DNA of 64,000 nucleotides from Semisulcospira habei (GCA_036245525.1 BTPG01000005.1:122726578-122790577), one strand, 5' to 3'. Shown: positions 22,615 to 33,390, counted from the first letter of the stretch. Notes: generated by a model from the sequence alone, not told the origin. Made by a program: numbers and translations.

Positions 22615-22892
22615 GTTTTAGGGTAGGTCATCTCTGCCCACTGGAAACGAGGTCTAGCGTCAGGTGGCATTTTGTGTCAGGTTGAAGGTCCCACAGAAAA
22701 CGTTGTCACTCTTGTTAGTCTCGTATTATTAAATGCTCAGGATCAGGGATAGGGTTCAGAAGATATGGAAAGTATTTTGATTATTCAAAAAACTGCTTTT
22801 GTACAGGCATGACAAACGGTCAAATAATTAATGTCAGATTTTGGAGCAAGGCAAGCAGAGTTACGACAGCGCAAAGCTACTACCTGCCAGAG

Positions 22893-22962
22893 TTTCCAAA
22901 TAGGCCTTATAGGTGACACCTCCAAAATTTGATAAATATGTCCTTGTGGTGAAATGGGTTAA
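22893..22962. repeat. Right end of a family A element
   Basis: GGTGACACCTCCAAAATTTG and GGTGAAATGGGTTAA match the right flank of A copies. The hairpin is absent. Confidence 0.65.
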
Positions 22963-22986
22963 CCTGTAGTGAGATCCAGTCTAGCT

Positions 22987-22987
<1 letters not shown>

Positions 22988-23076
<89 letters not shown>
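22988..23076. repeat. (GT)n microsatellite
   Basis: A pure GT array that replaces the left terminus of the D element next to it. Confidence 0.96.
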
Positions 23077-23078
<2 letters not shown>

Positions 23079-23156
23079 GGTAGTGGTTCAGTTTAGTCGC
23101 GATGATTCCTGTAGGAATCATCGCGACTAAAACCGCTACCGACACCCAACGAGTTA
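23077..23156. mobile_element. Family D hairpin, left terminus lost to (GT)n
   Basis: TCGGTAGTGGTTCAGTTTAG to CCGACACCCAACGAGTTAA. The arms meet at TTCCTGTAGGAA. The last TTAA (23153-23156) is also the first TTAA of the B element that follows. Confidence 0.85.
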
Positions 23157-23367
23157 ACTCATTCTACCCCAACACCGAAATCCCCAAATTTTGCCGTTGT
23201 TCTCTGAAGACTGCATTGCAGTGCAGGACACAGATCGACCATGATAGTTCAAGGGTGATGCCAGAATAGCTTGGCGCCCATAGGCGCCAAGCTATTCTGG
23301 CATCACCCTTGAACTATCATGGTCGATCCTTTTCTTGCTGTGGTGTGTCTGGGATAGAATGAGTTAA
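23153..23367. mobile_element. Family B hairpin element, full length
   Basis: TTAACTCATTCTACCCCAAC to TAGAATGAGTTAA. Arms meet at GGCGCCCATAGGCGCC. Nearly identical to 33971-34184 and to the reverse complement of 50471-50684, including non-palindromic flanks, so these copies are young. Confidence 0.94.
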
Positions 23368-23419
23368 GCAGCCAGTCATCGTGCGCTACCTAGTTGACTT
23401 GAGTTACTTGAGTCTCTGT

Positions 23420-23497
23420 CAGCGAGAAGCATAGATTCTCATGAGTCCATGCAACTGCAGGCTACGGGCTCAAAAAAATCTACGCCTCTTTCAGCTG
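23420..23497. repeat. Degraded family C hairpin
   Basis: AGCATAGATTCTCATGAGTC pairs imperfectly with GGCTCAAAAAAATCTACGCC. Confidence 0.6.
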
Positions 23498-24240
23498 CGA
23501 GGAACCGACACAGCGACTGTAAGGTAGTAAGTTAACAGATTAAATAAACAGACAATTACATAGATACTGGTCGGAAAGCTTTAACAAAAAAAAAAAAAAA
23601 TGTGCATCAGTCACATTCCGTACCATTTCAGCTGCGAAAGACACAGATTCAGATTAATCTCTGCATAGCCACTGGGTCTGTTGAAAATCTGTACCTCTTT
23701 CTGAAGGGAATTGAATCTAGCTGTTTCTCAAGTTAATGTACTTTTAAGGCTTTCTAGCGTCTCAGACGTACACCTGTCGCGCGAATCCTTCAAACAGACG
23801 TGAACCGCCAGATCATTTTTGTCCTTGGACAACAATAGCTCACTTTGACAGATGCAAGAGTTCTCAATCAAGGGCGCATCTGTTTACGATGTAAGTGAAG
23901 TAGGAGGGGCAGATTTCGCCACAAAACCTGAAAATTAAACCCCATTCGTCAACTGTCACAGTCTGTGATCTCTGCTCCTGATTTGTTTTATCTTGCTGTA
24001 CGTTATCCAGTGGCGTAGGAAGATATACGGACGAGCAAAAGAAACGCGGCATTTTGTGATCATCGAAAACACTTTACTCCCCAAAATGTCGCATCTCTTT
24101 CGCTCGTCAGTATGTGTTTCAGTGGGGAACCCGAGCGTGCCTGTCTTTTACTTTCCAGCCTAAAAAAAAAACTCAATCAAGAGGAGGGGATGGAAAGGAG
24201 ATGTATGAGCGGCGACAGTTCATCCTCTTAAAAAAAAAAG
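23498..24240. other. Unannotated stretch, one trace of family C near 23630-23705
   Basis: AAAGACACAGATTCAGATTA and AAATCTGTACCTCTTTCTG are a decayed C pair. At 24031-24105 an imperfect inverted word (GCAAAAGAAACGCGGCATTT and AAATGTCGCATCTCTTTCGC) surrounds a short loop. No gene recognised. Confidence 0.45.
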
Positions 24241-24490
24241 GGGGTGGGGGGGGGGGGGGTGATGTTGGGGGTGGGGAGGTGGGTTAGGTCAACAGTAATC
24301 AGCAGTCCAACCTTGTTAAAATCTTTTTTTTTTTCTAGGAATAATTTCATTAAAAAAAAGGACTTTTAAGGAATGTAAAATGTTATGATATTTTTCTCTA
24401 AAACCGTTTGTCTGTTTTTTGGGGAAAATATTGGGTGGAAGATGGGGGGGGGGGGGGGGGAGGCGGGGGGTTGGGGGGGGGGGGGGAATT
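24236..24490. repeat. G-rich tracts
   Basis: G-runs at 24239-24279 and 24443-24487, broken only by single bases. They could form quadruplexes. The C-rich strand gives proline-rich artefact frames. Confidence 0.75.
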
Positions 24491-24805
24491 GCGGGTGCGC
24501 AAGGGATACTCTGCCCACCCACACACCCACCATTAATTTTCATTGGGGGAGGTAAAGGCAGGCAATGATATAAATCTAAAACAATTTGACAGTGAGACAG
24601 ACCGCCAAAAGTTAAATATTAGCATTTATTAATACGACTAATACCATACGCAGATAAAAATAGATTAAAATCTTTGACTTGTTCTGAATTAAACTTTCGA
24701 AGAGGTACAATCAGAACGACATGAATAAAACATTTGTTGCTTTCCAATGATCTTTTTAATTCCACCTTTTATGTATACACGTTATTTGCAGGTAACGACG
24801 CGTCG
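24491..24805. other. Unannotated stretch
   Basis: No gene or repeat match recognised. Confidence 0.4.
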
Positions 24806-24817
24806 CACAAAGTTAAT

Positions 24818-25890
24818 CACAAACCAGATAGGTGAGGCTAGCGCTGGCAGAAATGTACACAAACCAAGGGGAATCACTCAGCGCTGGACAGACAAACAGT
24901 TAGATCCCCTGCCCCCGCCTATCAGGCACCCATTCGCCAGCCCACAGAGAAATACGCAGGTTTAGAACAAGACGATCATCTACATCCCTAAAAGGATGCA
25001 TCAGGTCTCGCCAATAACCCATGTCTTTCTCCGGAACTTATGAAGTAGGCAGGAGAAACATACCGTTACACAAACACGAAGGTGCATTACTATATGTGGT
25101 CGGGTAAATACCCTGATTTCCCACAGTAGATGCACAGAACATTACACAACAATGTAGCGATACAAATTTGCCTCGAGTTATAGATACTCACAAACCAGAT
25201 AGGTGAGGCTAGCGCTGGCAGAATTGTACACAAACCAAGGGGAATCACTCAGCGCTGGACAGACAAACAGTTAGATCCCCTGCCCCCGCCTATTAGGCAC
25301 CCATTCGCCAGCCCACAGAGAAATACGCAGGTATAGAACAAGACGATCATCTACATCCCTAAAAGGATGCATCAGGTCTCGCATATAACCCATGTCTTTC
25401 TCCGGAACTTAGGAAGTAGGCAGGAGAAACATACATACACAAACACGAAGGTGCCTGATAGGCGGGGGCAGGGGATCTAACTGTTTGTCTGTCCAGCGCT
25501 GAGTGATTCCCCTTGGTTTGTGTACAATTCTGTCAGCGCTAGCCTCCCTATCTGGTTTGTGAGTATCTATAACTCGAGGCAAATTTGTATCGTTACATTG
25601 TTGTGTAATGTTCTGTGCATCTACTGTGGGAAATCAGGGTATTTACCCGACCACATATAGTAATGCACCTTCGTGTTTGTGTCAGTATGTTTCTCCTGCC
25701 TACTTCCTAAGTTCCGGAGAAAGACATGGGTTATATTCGAGACCCGATGCATCCTTTTAGGGATGTAGATGATCGTCTTGTTCTATACCTGCGTATTTCT
25801 CTGTGGGCTGGCGAATGGGTGCCTGATGGGCGGGGGCAGGGGATCTAACTGTTTGTCTGTCCAGCGCTGAGTGATTCCCCTTGGTTTGTG
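24818..25890. mobile_element. Composite foldback element with 12-bp target duplication
   Basis: The layout is A-B-A-b-A'-B'-a', where primes are inverted. A (24818-24931 and 25189-25302) starts CACAAACCAGATAGGTGAGG and ends near CCCCTGCCCCCGCC. B (24932-25188) holds ATTCGCCAGCCCACAGAGAA. b (25303-25452) is part of B. Inverted A' ends at 25561, B' follows, and a' ends GGTTTGTG at 25890. Direct repeats CACAAAGTTAAT flank it exactly (24806-24817 and 25891-25902). No protein is encoded. Confidence 0.88.
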
Positions 25891-25902
25891 CACAAAGTTA
25901 AT

Positions 25903-26255
25903 AAAACAAAAGCAGAAAAATAAACTTGAAACTAGAAAAGATAATGCGGGAATTAAATCCATGCATTGGCAAGGAAGAATCATATACTTATAAATATGCG
26001 AGAAATGAAAAGAAATAAGCTGTGTGGGAGGCACAAAAACGAACACTAAAAAAAATATATTTCAAGATCAGTGTAGTGTAAAAAAAGGTGTTACCTATCC
26101 GACATCCGAAACGAAAGCGGTCCCCGACAGTGTTGTGTAAAAAGTGTAACCTATCTCAGACATCCGAAAAGAAACCACACGTGTGCCGTCAAAAAAAAAA
26201 AAATCTAAAACTACCTCTGCTATTCGCCCACATTTACTTCAGTGTCCAAATCCAT
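25903..26255. other. Unannotated stretch
   Basis: A short imperfect tandem (GTGTAAAAAAGGTGTTACCT and GTGTAAAAAGTGTAACCTAT, 26076 and 26133) is the only structure seen. Confidence 0.45.
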
Positions 26256-26316
26256 CTGCAAGTGACATAGATCCACATGAGCCTCCGGGGTCATGAGGAT
26301 CTATGTCTCTGAAAGA
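26256..26316. repeat. Short family C hairpin
   Basis: GACATAGATCCACATGAGCC and GTCATGAGGATCTATGTCTC are near complements around CTCCGGGG. Both arms read GACATAG/CTATGTC. Confidence 0.75.
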
Positions 26317-27056
26317 TTCCATTTACAAACCCTGTTTTTCAGTCGGAGAAGTACCATCGACTTCAGTGTCCAAAAAGGAAAGAAAACAAATTTCTGCTGG
26401 AGGTACACAGATCCCCAAACGGCCCTTTCAGGCTATGTGGACTCGTAAAGATGATGGCTCTCGATGACTCGGTTTACACTTGTGTTTTTCGATATATGTC
26501 GCTCTTTGGCGTTCATTTTCCAGCTGGAATAAATCCATTCCTGAGCTTCACCAGGCAAATGCAAGGTTTTACTAACTGGCAAATCCGCTGATAATGGCTG
26601 CGAAGAAACAGTACGCTAATCTTGCCAGCTTCTGCGAAATCTGTTTCTCTGTGCCTGATTCAAAGATTATTACAAAACATCACTTCGTCTAATGGGTTCT
26701 CAGTATGTGGGCTCGTGAAACACTAGGCGGGCGTTATTTGCTTGAGATCTTCACTGAAGTCTTACGCTGAAATGATGAACCTATACGAAAGTTTAGCGGC
26801 CTAAGACTGATCATACTACAGTCTACTTCGCTTATAACAAGATCGGATATCACAAAAGTCGGATAATACAACACTTTCCTCAGAGGTCTCGACAGCACTC
26901 TTTCAACCTATGTAAACTACTTCGCTTATAATAAACTTCGGATAAAACAGCACGACAAAAATGGGCCCCTTGGCGATTTATATCCGAAATTTACTGTACT
27001 AGTTTTCTTCATAAAGATATCTTCACTACCGGCCAGATAACCGTGTCAGATGACTG
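26317..27056. other. Unannotated stretch
   Basis: Related half-words TACTTCGCTTATAA occur near 26822 and 26929. No gene recognised. Confidence 0.4.
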
Positions 27057-27130
27057 TAACCCTTAGGCTGCTACTGACGTCACGCGTCTTTTCCGTCGAG
27101 CGGTATCACCAGTAGCAGTCAAGGGGTTAA
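27057..27130. mobile_element. Palindromic element with TTAA-type ends
   Basis: GTAACCCTTAGGCTGCTACTG pairs with CAGTAGCAGTCAAGGGGTTAA. Its terminus resembles family D but the core differs. Its last TTAA (27127-27130) is the first TTAA of the E element beside it. Confidence 0.75.
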
Positions 27131-27209
27131 CTCTTTCGAGACGTGCCGCATCCGGATTCGCGGCGGGTAAAGCCGCGAATCCGGATGCGGCACGTCTCGA
27201 AAATGTTAA
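27127..27209. mobile_element. Family E hairpin element, full length
   Basis: TTAACTCTTTCGAGACGTGC to GCACGTCTCGAAAATGTTAA. The arms read GCATCCGGATTCGCGGC and the complement, against GCCTACGGATACG in the copy at 1674: the same positions changed on both arms. Confidence 0.9.
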
Positions 27210-27280
27210 TACAATCAAGAACGCAGGCTTGAGAAAGACTACTAGATGAGAAAATGTATACTTAGACTGAAGCACCATTT

Positions 27281-27353
27281 TCACCCATTTAGCTCTAACG
27301 CACAGCAGCAGGAGATTGACTGACCATGAAAAAATTTAAGGGTAGTGCCAGAT
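27281..27353. repeat. Left half of a family A element
   Basis: CCCATTTAGCTCTAACGCAC then TTTAAGGGTAGTGCCAGATC, cut off before the hairpin centre. Confidence 0.75.
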
Positions 27354-27410
27354 CATGTTCTTGTCTTCGGCGACGCCGTTGCAATCGACTATTTGTATCA
27401 TCAGACTGAG

Positions 27411-27449
27411 GATGATGATGATGATGATGATTATTATTATTACTATTAC

Positions 27450-27529
<80 letters not shown>
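27411..27529. repeat. (GAT)n then (ATT)n microsatellite
   Basis: Eight GAT-type units followed by about 100 bp of ATT. Confidence 0.96.
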
Positions 27530-27791
27530 GTTGTTGTTATTGATCGTCGCCAACTCTACAGCTTTGGTTCCTTTGTATTTGTGCTTGTACCGACAGTTAC
27601 ATGGTATGCATTGTGTCACATTCCTGGTATTCTTTCCGTCGGAAACACCCACACACTGACTCCAACAACAGGGCCGTGGCACTACTCAGTAGAAATTTGG
27701 TGGAGGCTCTGCTAGCTAGCCCCTTTTATCGGTAAGAGGCAAAAGATTCTCATGTACAGGGGGCATACAGAAAATAGAGCCGATTTTGACA
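27530..27791. other. No feature recognised
   Basis: Mixed sequence with a family C trace (GTAAGAGGCAAAAGATTCTC near 27732). Confidence 0.4.
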
Positions 27792-27863
27792 AGCAAAGAG
27801 CATAGATTGTCATAAGCCCCTGCGACTGCAGGGGCCTATAACTATCTACGCTTCAAGTTGCTC
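27792..27863. repeat. Degraded family C hairpin
   Basis: GCATAGATTGTCATAAGCCC and GGGGCCTATAACTATCTACG pair imperfectly around CTGCGACTGCAG. Confidence 0.65.
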
Positions 27864-29040
27864 GTCGAAATCGGCTCAATCTGCTTCCTCCTCCGTTCAG
27901 TGAAGCAGCCTTCCGGGGTTGAGTGTATCAATGTACAAGTCTTGGGTGCCAGAGAGAGACCCTAGGGAACTCAGGATTCTTTGAGTGGCAGGTGTAGGGG
28001 GTGTAGGCGATAAGCCTTTCCACCAATCGGATCGCAGGTACCCTGCCCTTGTGAGAGTAACCCCCCCCCCCCCCCCCGCTCCCCCCCCCTCCCCCCTTTC
28101 CCCACTGGTTCAGAACGCACGTGCGAAAACTTAGTCTCGCCCAGTGAATAAGACACGGAGGCCAATCGACGATTGATGACAAGTTAGCATCATGGAAGCG
28201 GACTAGAATGCAGTGGATAGAGATTATAAACGGGGTCTCAGATGAGTCTTGCTTCAGTTTTTGGACCCTCAAGTCGGCCTTAGCGGAAGGGAGTTTGTCT
28301 CGAGTGTTCTTGGATCGGACCTGATGTGTACGGTGAAAAACACTGTTTTTCAGTCCGTGGTGGAAGACATTGATCACAAGTTTCTCATTCGGCATTGGAT
28401 GTGAAGTGGTTCTGTGTTCTTTATTTATCTCAGTAAAGTTGTGATGTTGATGGGTCAGTGAAAGAAACGACTGACAAGCAGTAGATACGCGTATCGATGT
28501 CAGTCAAAACTGAGAAGAAACAACAGGTGCCACATGTCTTAAACCAAGGATTTTAGGAGTGTCGACCGGACATAATCCTCTTTGTTGTCGCCGTAGTTTC
28601 ATACATGTATTAAGCCCCTTTAGGGGACAGCCTGTCATTCTACGATTACCGGAGTGAAAAACGAAGATCTTGTTGGCATCAGTTTCCTCGGCTTCGCCCA
28701 AAGATCTTCGCTTTCTACGCGGCATAATAGACAGGCCAGGGCCGTCAGTTCACTCAGTAACTTTTGTCAGGTAAGTTGATTAACATCACTTTCGCTGTCT
28801 GTAGCGCTACCGACAGTCAAAGTGTTCATTTGTATGCAAACAACTACGCCTACATGTGCGTGTACGCGAAGACGCCTTATAGCGTATTTTAGAAAATACG
28901 CCTTAAGGCATATTTTAGCAGTCAGTTATCAACAAATAAGCTGAACTATAAATGTAAAATATAAAATAAAGCACATACAAATAAATGGCTGTTGTTTTAT
29001 CATGGAATTATGCACTGTATAAAATGTAAAACATTAAAAA
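27864..29040. other. Unannotated stretch; one long open frame on the minus strand
   Basis: A 155-codon minus-strand frame (27928-28395) begins MPNEKLVINVFHHGLKNSVF and is read through a C-run (28062-28099), which gives a glycine stretch. I recognise no domain. At 28790-28830 there is a short D-like word (GTAGCGCTACCGACAG). AAAATACGCC-type inverted words lie at 28884-28916. Confidence 0.35.
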
Positions 29041-29069
29041 TAATGTCACATTGAACTCGTGGTGAACTA

Positions 29070-29117
29070 ATGTTGTTGTTGTTTTTGTTGTTGTTGTTGC
29101 TGCTGCTGCTGCTCTTT

Positions 29118-29166
<49 letters not shown>
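29070..29166. repeat. (GTT)n/(GCT)n then (AAT)n microsatellite
   Basis: Trinucleotide block changing from GTT to GCT to AAT. Confidence 0.95.
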
Positions 29167-29167
<1 letters not shown>

Positions 29168-29440
29168 TGAACATAATATTACGATAAATATGGTGAGACA
29201 AAATAACAGAACGGTCGAAAACGTATCAGAACAGATAAATTATGACTTACATAACAACACTGCAATTTCAATAGTTAATGTAATAATATATCAAAGTGCA
29301 GTAGGCAAACTGTTGTGATATTTAGTTGAAATTTATCTCTATTTCAAATAATAGTCAGAGTATTATTGTAACGTATCATATTTAGTTATATGTGTTTATC
29401 ATCAGTGAGTGACAAGACGTAAAATAATATTCTGATTTTG

Positions 29441-29442
<2 letters not shown>

Positions 29443-29515
<73 letters not shown>
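29443..29515. repeat. (AAT)n microsatellite
   Basis: About 24 AAT units. Confidence 0.96.
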
Positions 29516-29518
<3 letters not shown>

Positions 29519-29695
29519 GACAGCAGGACGGGAAATACACAAACCAAGAAGAACAACAGTTTCAGTTTTATGATAATGACAAGAACAGATCCATTCTTGA
29601 CAGGCAAAACATTATTTTATGAAAAGTGATTTTGTTTTGTTAGGGTAATACAATTATTTCCCCGTACAATTGTTAGTATGTATTTTCCTATTTAG

Positions 29696-29776
<81 letters not shown>

Positions 29777-29815
29777 TTATTAATGGCGTAGTAGTAGTTC
29801 TAGTAGTAGTATAGT
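29696..29815. repeat. (ATT)n then (GTA)n microsatellite
   Basis: About 27 ATT units, then a short GTAGTA tract. Confidence 0.95.
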
Positions 29816-29906
29816 AGTAATTTATATGCGTGTTATTATTAGTCATAATGTATGCTAATTTATCAAACATTTACTGTTTTTGATTTTGTTCCTTTGAGTG
29901 TGCTTT

Positions 29907-30100
29907 TTTATTTATTTATTTATTTATTTGTTCATTCATTCATTCATTGCTTCATTCATTCATTCATTCATTCATTCATTCATTCATTCATTCGTTCGTT
30001 CGTTCGTTCGTTCGTTCGTTCGTTCGTTCGTTCGTTCGTTCGTTCATTCATTCATTCATTCATTCATTCATTCATTCATTCATTCATTCATTCATTCATT
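29907..30100. repeat. Tetranucleotide block TTTA, TTCA, TTCG, TTCA
   Basis: Runs of TTTA (29907-29928), TTCA (29931-29991), TTCG (about 29992-30043), then TTCA to about 30098. The TTCG block puts a CpG every four bases. It lies about 290 bp before the first DMRT coding exon. Confidence 0.95.
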
Positions 30101-30235
30101 ATTATTTATTGTTTTATTTATTTACTTAATACTTTCTCACCAATTTATTTACTTATTTGTGTGTTCATTTGTTTATTAACTATCTGTATTATTTAGGTAC
30201 CCCGCCCCGCCCCACCCCACCCCCCACACCCCCTA

Positions 30236-30328
30236 GCAAAAGGCCATCAGGCCGACGACGGCCGCAGTAGGCCTGCGCACAGCCGTGCGCAAGCCCACTG
30301 CAGCCGTCGTCGGCCCGAGGACCTTTGC
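30236..30328. repeat. Family F GC-rich hairpin just upstream of DMRT exon 1
   Basis: GCAAAAGGCCATCAGGCCGA to GAGGACCTTTGC, arms ACGACGGCCGCAGTAGGCCT and the near complement. It ends 57 bp before the probable start of the exon. The open frame of the exon runs back through it without a stop, but its only start there is a GTG. Confidence 0.8.
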
Positions 30329-30385
30329 ACACGGAGAATGTACTTACTTATTATGCATTTTATTAATACACAATGCTTTTGACAG

Positions 30386-30904
30386 GATGTCCTTTGAGAC
30401 TCAGTGTCCTCGTCCTCAAGAGGAACAGATCATCAACGATGACAGTACAGACTATGATGACGATGAACTTCTTGACATCGACGACTCCAACACGGATGCG
30501 ATGTTCATCGACGCCGATAACACGCAGAGACACGAGAACGACGATGCCGACGATAGAATCGACGTCGACGATGACGACGACGATGAGGAAATTGACATCG
30601 ACGACGATGGATTTTGCGATGATCACAGAGATGAAGAAATCAGCAACGAGAGCACCGTGAACGACAAAAACGACGATGATGTGTCCAAGAAGACGTCAGA
30701 CGATAGCAGCAAAGCCTTGTCCAAAACTGGTGTCAACAAGCGGTTGCTAAGGACGCCGAAATGCGCGCGGTGCCGTAACCACGGCGTGGTGTCGTGCCTC
30801 AAGGGACATAAGCGGTACTGCAGGTGGCGCGACTGTCAGTGTGCTAACTGTCTATTGGTCGTTGAGAGACAGAGGATCATGGCGGCTCAGGTGGCCTTGA
30901 GAAG
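30386..30904 (+). CDS. DMRT2: DMRT2-like transcription factor, exon with DM domain
   Basis: Encodes residues 1-173 from the ATG at 30387, chosen because it is the first ATG in frame after a possible 3' splice site (GACAG at 30381-30385). Residues 13-110 are very acidic, with Asp runs. The DM domain (122-173) has all six Cys and two His of the twin zinc sites: C126, C129, H132, C137-L-K-G-H141, C145, C150, C152, C155. The string [20 protein letters not shown] and [12 protein letters not shown] are DMRT2-type; DMRT3/A proteins have Ala at the first Cys and CAKCTLIAERQR (recalled). Ends ...ALR-AG|GTGAGT, a strong donor, phase 2. DM proteins bind DNA in the minor groove as nuclear factors; DMRT2 members act in somite and left-right development in vertebrates. 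The role here is inferred only from the family. Confidence 0.93.
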
Positions 30905-30921
30905 GTGAGTTATGATCTAGA

Positions 30922-31135
30922 TTAACCCATTCAGCCCTGACGCACTACAGCAGGAGATGTGTCGACCATGATAATTCAAGGGTAGTGCCAGATTAGCTTG
31001 TCGCCTGTCGGTGCCAAGCTAATCTGGCACTTCCCTTGGATTATCATGGTCGATCCATTTCCTGCAAATGGTGCATAGTCATTAGATGACGCCTCCAAAA
31101 TTTGGGAAATACGGCCGTCGGGCTGAACGAGTTAA
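30922..31135. mobile_element. Family A hairpin element, 17 bp after the exon 1 donor
   Basis: TTAACCCATTCAGCCCTGAC to GGGCTGAACGAGTTAA. Arms GATAATTCAAGGGTAGTGCC and complement meet at GTCGCCTGTCGGTGCC. The element would be near the 5' splice site in the pre-mRNA and could fold there (inference). Confidence 0.93.
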
Positions 31136-31142
31136 TACTTGT

Positions 31143-31294
31143 GTTACGTTATCGCTTCAGATGTCGGTAGCGGTTTTTCTCGCAATGATTCCTGTAGGAA
31201 TCATCGCGAGGAAAAACAACAGCAACAACAACAACAACGACAACAACAACAACAACAACAACAACAAACCCGCTACCAAAAGCCAAAGGGTTAA
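31143..31294. mobile_element. Family D hairpin with an (AAC)n expansion in its right arm
   Basis: GTTACGTTATCGCTTCAGAT to AAAAGCCAAAGGGTTAA. The arms meet at TTCCTGTAGGAATC. In the right arm, after GCGAGGAAAAAC, an (AAC)n run (31215-31267) is inserted before CCGCTACC. Confidence 0.85.
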
Positions 31295-31635
31295 CGCATG
31301 TCCAAGAAGTCAATACTGAAGAGTTAAGTCCAACCAGAGACAATTATTTTAATCTGACAAAAGAGCGGCCGTCTGGACATTAAATTCTGCCGTACAATAG
31401 CAACAGCCCGTATATCCATTTTTGTGAGAAGCGAGATTGTCAGTGTAATATGCATTGAGAATCTCGATTAAGAAAAAGAAAAAGAAAAAGAACACACTAA
31501 TGTTTGTCACTGTAGATCTGATTTAGTTATGTAGGCATCTTGCCCCCGTGTCCACTCTCTGTTTGCAACTATTAATTTTCGTGAATTTTAGTCTAGCCGT
31601 CCACTGTTTCTGTCAATTGCTTGTCTATCCATCAT
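31295..31635. other. Intron sequence, no feature
   Basis: Only a short AAGAAA tract near 31468. Nothing else is seen. Confidence 0.5.
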
Positions 31636-31836
31636 TTAACCCTTTTCATCGTGATACACTAGCGCTTGAAATTAATTTGACTATGATAGTTCAAGGGTGG
31701 TGCAAGAATAGCTTGGCGCCTGAGGCGCCAAGCTATTCTGTCACCACCCTTGAACAAAAAAATAATGGTTGATTTATCTCCTAATCTTTAACGTAGCCAA
31801 ATTTTAAAATCTCAGTTTCAGTATGTAATGGGTTAA
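31636..31836. mobile_element. Family B hairpin element (second subtype)
   Basis: TTAACCCTTTTCATCGTGAT to CAGTATGTAATGGGTTAA. Arms GGGTGGTGCAAGAATAGC and GCTATTCTGTCACCACCC share the GGTGGTG/CACCACC change. The same subtype is at 21539-21762. Confidence 0.9.
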
Positions 31837-32485
31837 CCTTAAGAACTGCGTGGTTCTGAGAACAGATTATTCTTTGTTGAATTGATGTGTTGATTATTTA
31901 GAATAAATTGGCAATTGATTATTGGTGAATTCGTTATTTTAGTACGAATGAACAGAAGGGAACATAAAAAGAAACGTTTAGTATTATTCCCTGGTTCCAC
32001 ATACTGTGCACCTTACCTTCGTGAAAGGGTTCGTGTTTAGATAGAATTTGCCGCCTAGCACGAAATGACGGTCACTTCTTAACACGGGTAGTAGTAAATA
32101 GCACCAAGTTAGGTCAACTCGGAGAATACAGCGTGCAGTCGAGTCATGTTATTGTGTTCTCCTACGCAAAACTACACAAAGCACACTGAAATCTTACTTT
32201 TTAAGATCCAGGACGTATTGTTTTCGATTGTCATCAGCCATTTTCTTAGCCATTGTAAAAATCCCTTTGCTTTCCACTCCAAAGTCGAGACAAAGGGTCT
32301 ATCTTGTGTTTACACTTTTGATTCAGCTCATTGTGCGCACAGTGGGGGTGCATCACCTTCGACAGCCGCAGCAGGAATTTGGTTGTTATTGCCCAACATT
32401 TTTGTTTTAATTTTTAAAACAGCTGCATTCCATTTTTACTTTTTCAGTGACTGCATTCACGTCGCTCTCAGTGGCGAACCCAGTA
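31837..32485. other. Intron sequence, no feature
   Basis: No gene or repeat match. The open frame at 32146-32568 runs into the F hairpin and is not supported. Confidence 0.4.
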
Positions 32486-32577
32486 GCAAAGCGTCTTCGG
32501 GCCCACGACGGCCGCAGTGGGCCCGCGCATTGCTGTGCGCGGGCCCACTGCGGGCATCCCGACCCTAGGACTTTTTT
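32486..32577. repeat. Family F GC-rich hairpin
   Basis: GCAAAGCGTCTTCGGGCCCA, then arms CGCAGTGGGCCCGCGCA and TGCGCGGGCCCACTGCG around TTGC. Confidence 0.85.
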
Positions 32578-33390
32578 CTTACTAAGGATGCACCCCGTTG
32601 CGCGTGCGTTGGGGGGTATGATCGGTAGTGGGACAGGTAAACACAAGATAGACCGTTTGACTCGACTTCTGGGTGGAAAACTTGAGTTTTTTAAATTTTA
32701 TTTTTTTACAATGTCTAAGGAAACGGCTGACGAAAACAATACGTCCTGGAAATCTTGGAAGCAGGATTTCAATGTATTTCGGGTAGATTTAAGCAGGAAA
32801 ATCTAAATAACACTACTCGACTGCATGGTGTATTCTCAGATGGGACATACCTTGGTATTATTTGCCATTACTGGTGTTAAGAGGCGACCAGTTATCAATG
32901 ATCATCCCATGCCTGTGATGTACAACGTGATTTTAATTTCAATCACTAATTTCATATGTCGCAGTCTTTCATCTTCAAGCACTGTTTTCTCTCTTGTCCT
33001 ATGAAGAAGAAAAAAAAACGAAACTGAAAATGCTGTAATCGTGGAAATAAAATAAATAAATAAATAAATGATTAAATACAACAGAAGGGTTGTTAATTTG
33101 CCGGCATCTGCTTATTTTTAGTTATGCATTTCTTTGTTCATTTGTGCATTCTATGACTAACGCTCTTGCATTTATACATTCATTGATTTTTTTAAAAATG
33201 TATTGATCAGTCGCCTCAAACCCCTGCTCTTAACTCCCTTATGCTTGCGAATCCCTTCTGTTTGTACACTAAAGGGAACAGAAGCGTTAAAGTCGGTCTT
33301 TGCTTTCACTGCAACACTGTCATAAAGTATTTGTAAACTTTTTTACCTTAAGTGTTGTTGATACTGTTTTGTAAGTTTATCTTGTGCAAT
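32578..33390. other. Intron sequence, short (AAAT)n at 33046-33068
   Basis: No gene recognised. Confidence 0.45.

Noticed and set aside
29852..30196. Hydrophobic frame with Phe-Ile-His-Ser repeats before DMRT
   Set aside because: Translation of the TTCA/TTCG tetranucleotide block.
30285..30386. N-terminal extension of the DMRT frame to a GTG
   Set aside because: It lies in the F hairpin, has no ATG and is preceded by a plausible splice acceptor; the ATG at 30387 is preferred.
32146..32568. 140-codon open frame
   Set aside because: Its second half is the F hairpin and the rest has no recognisable motif.
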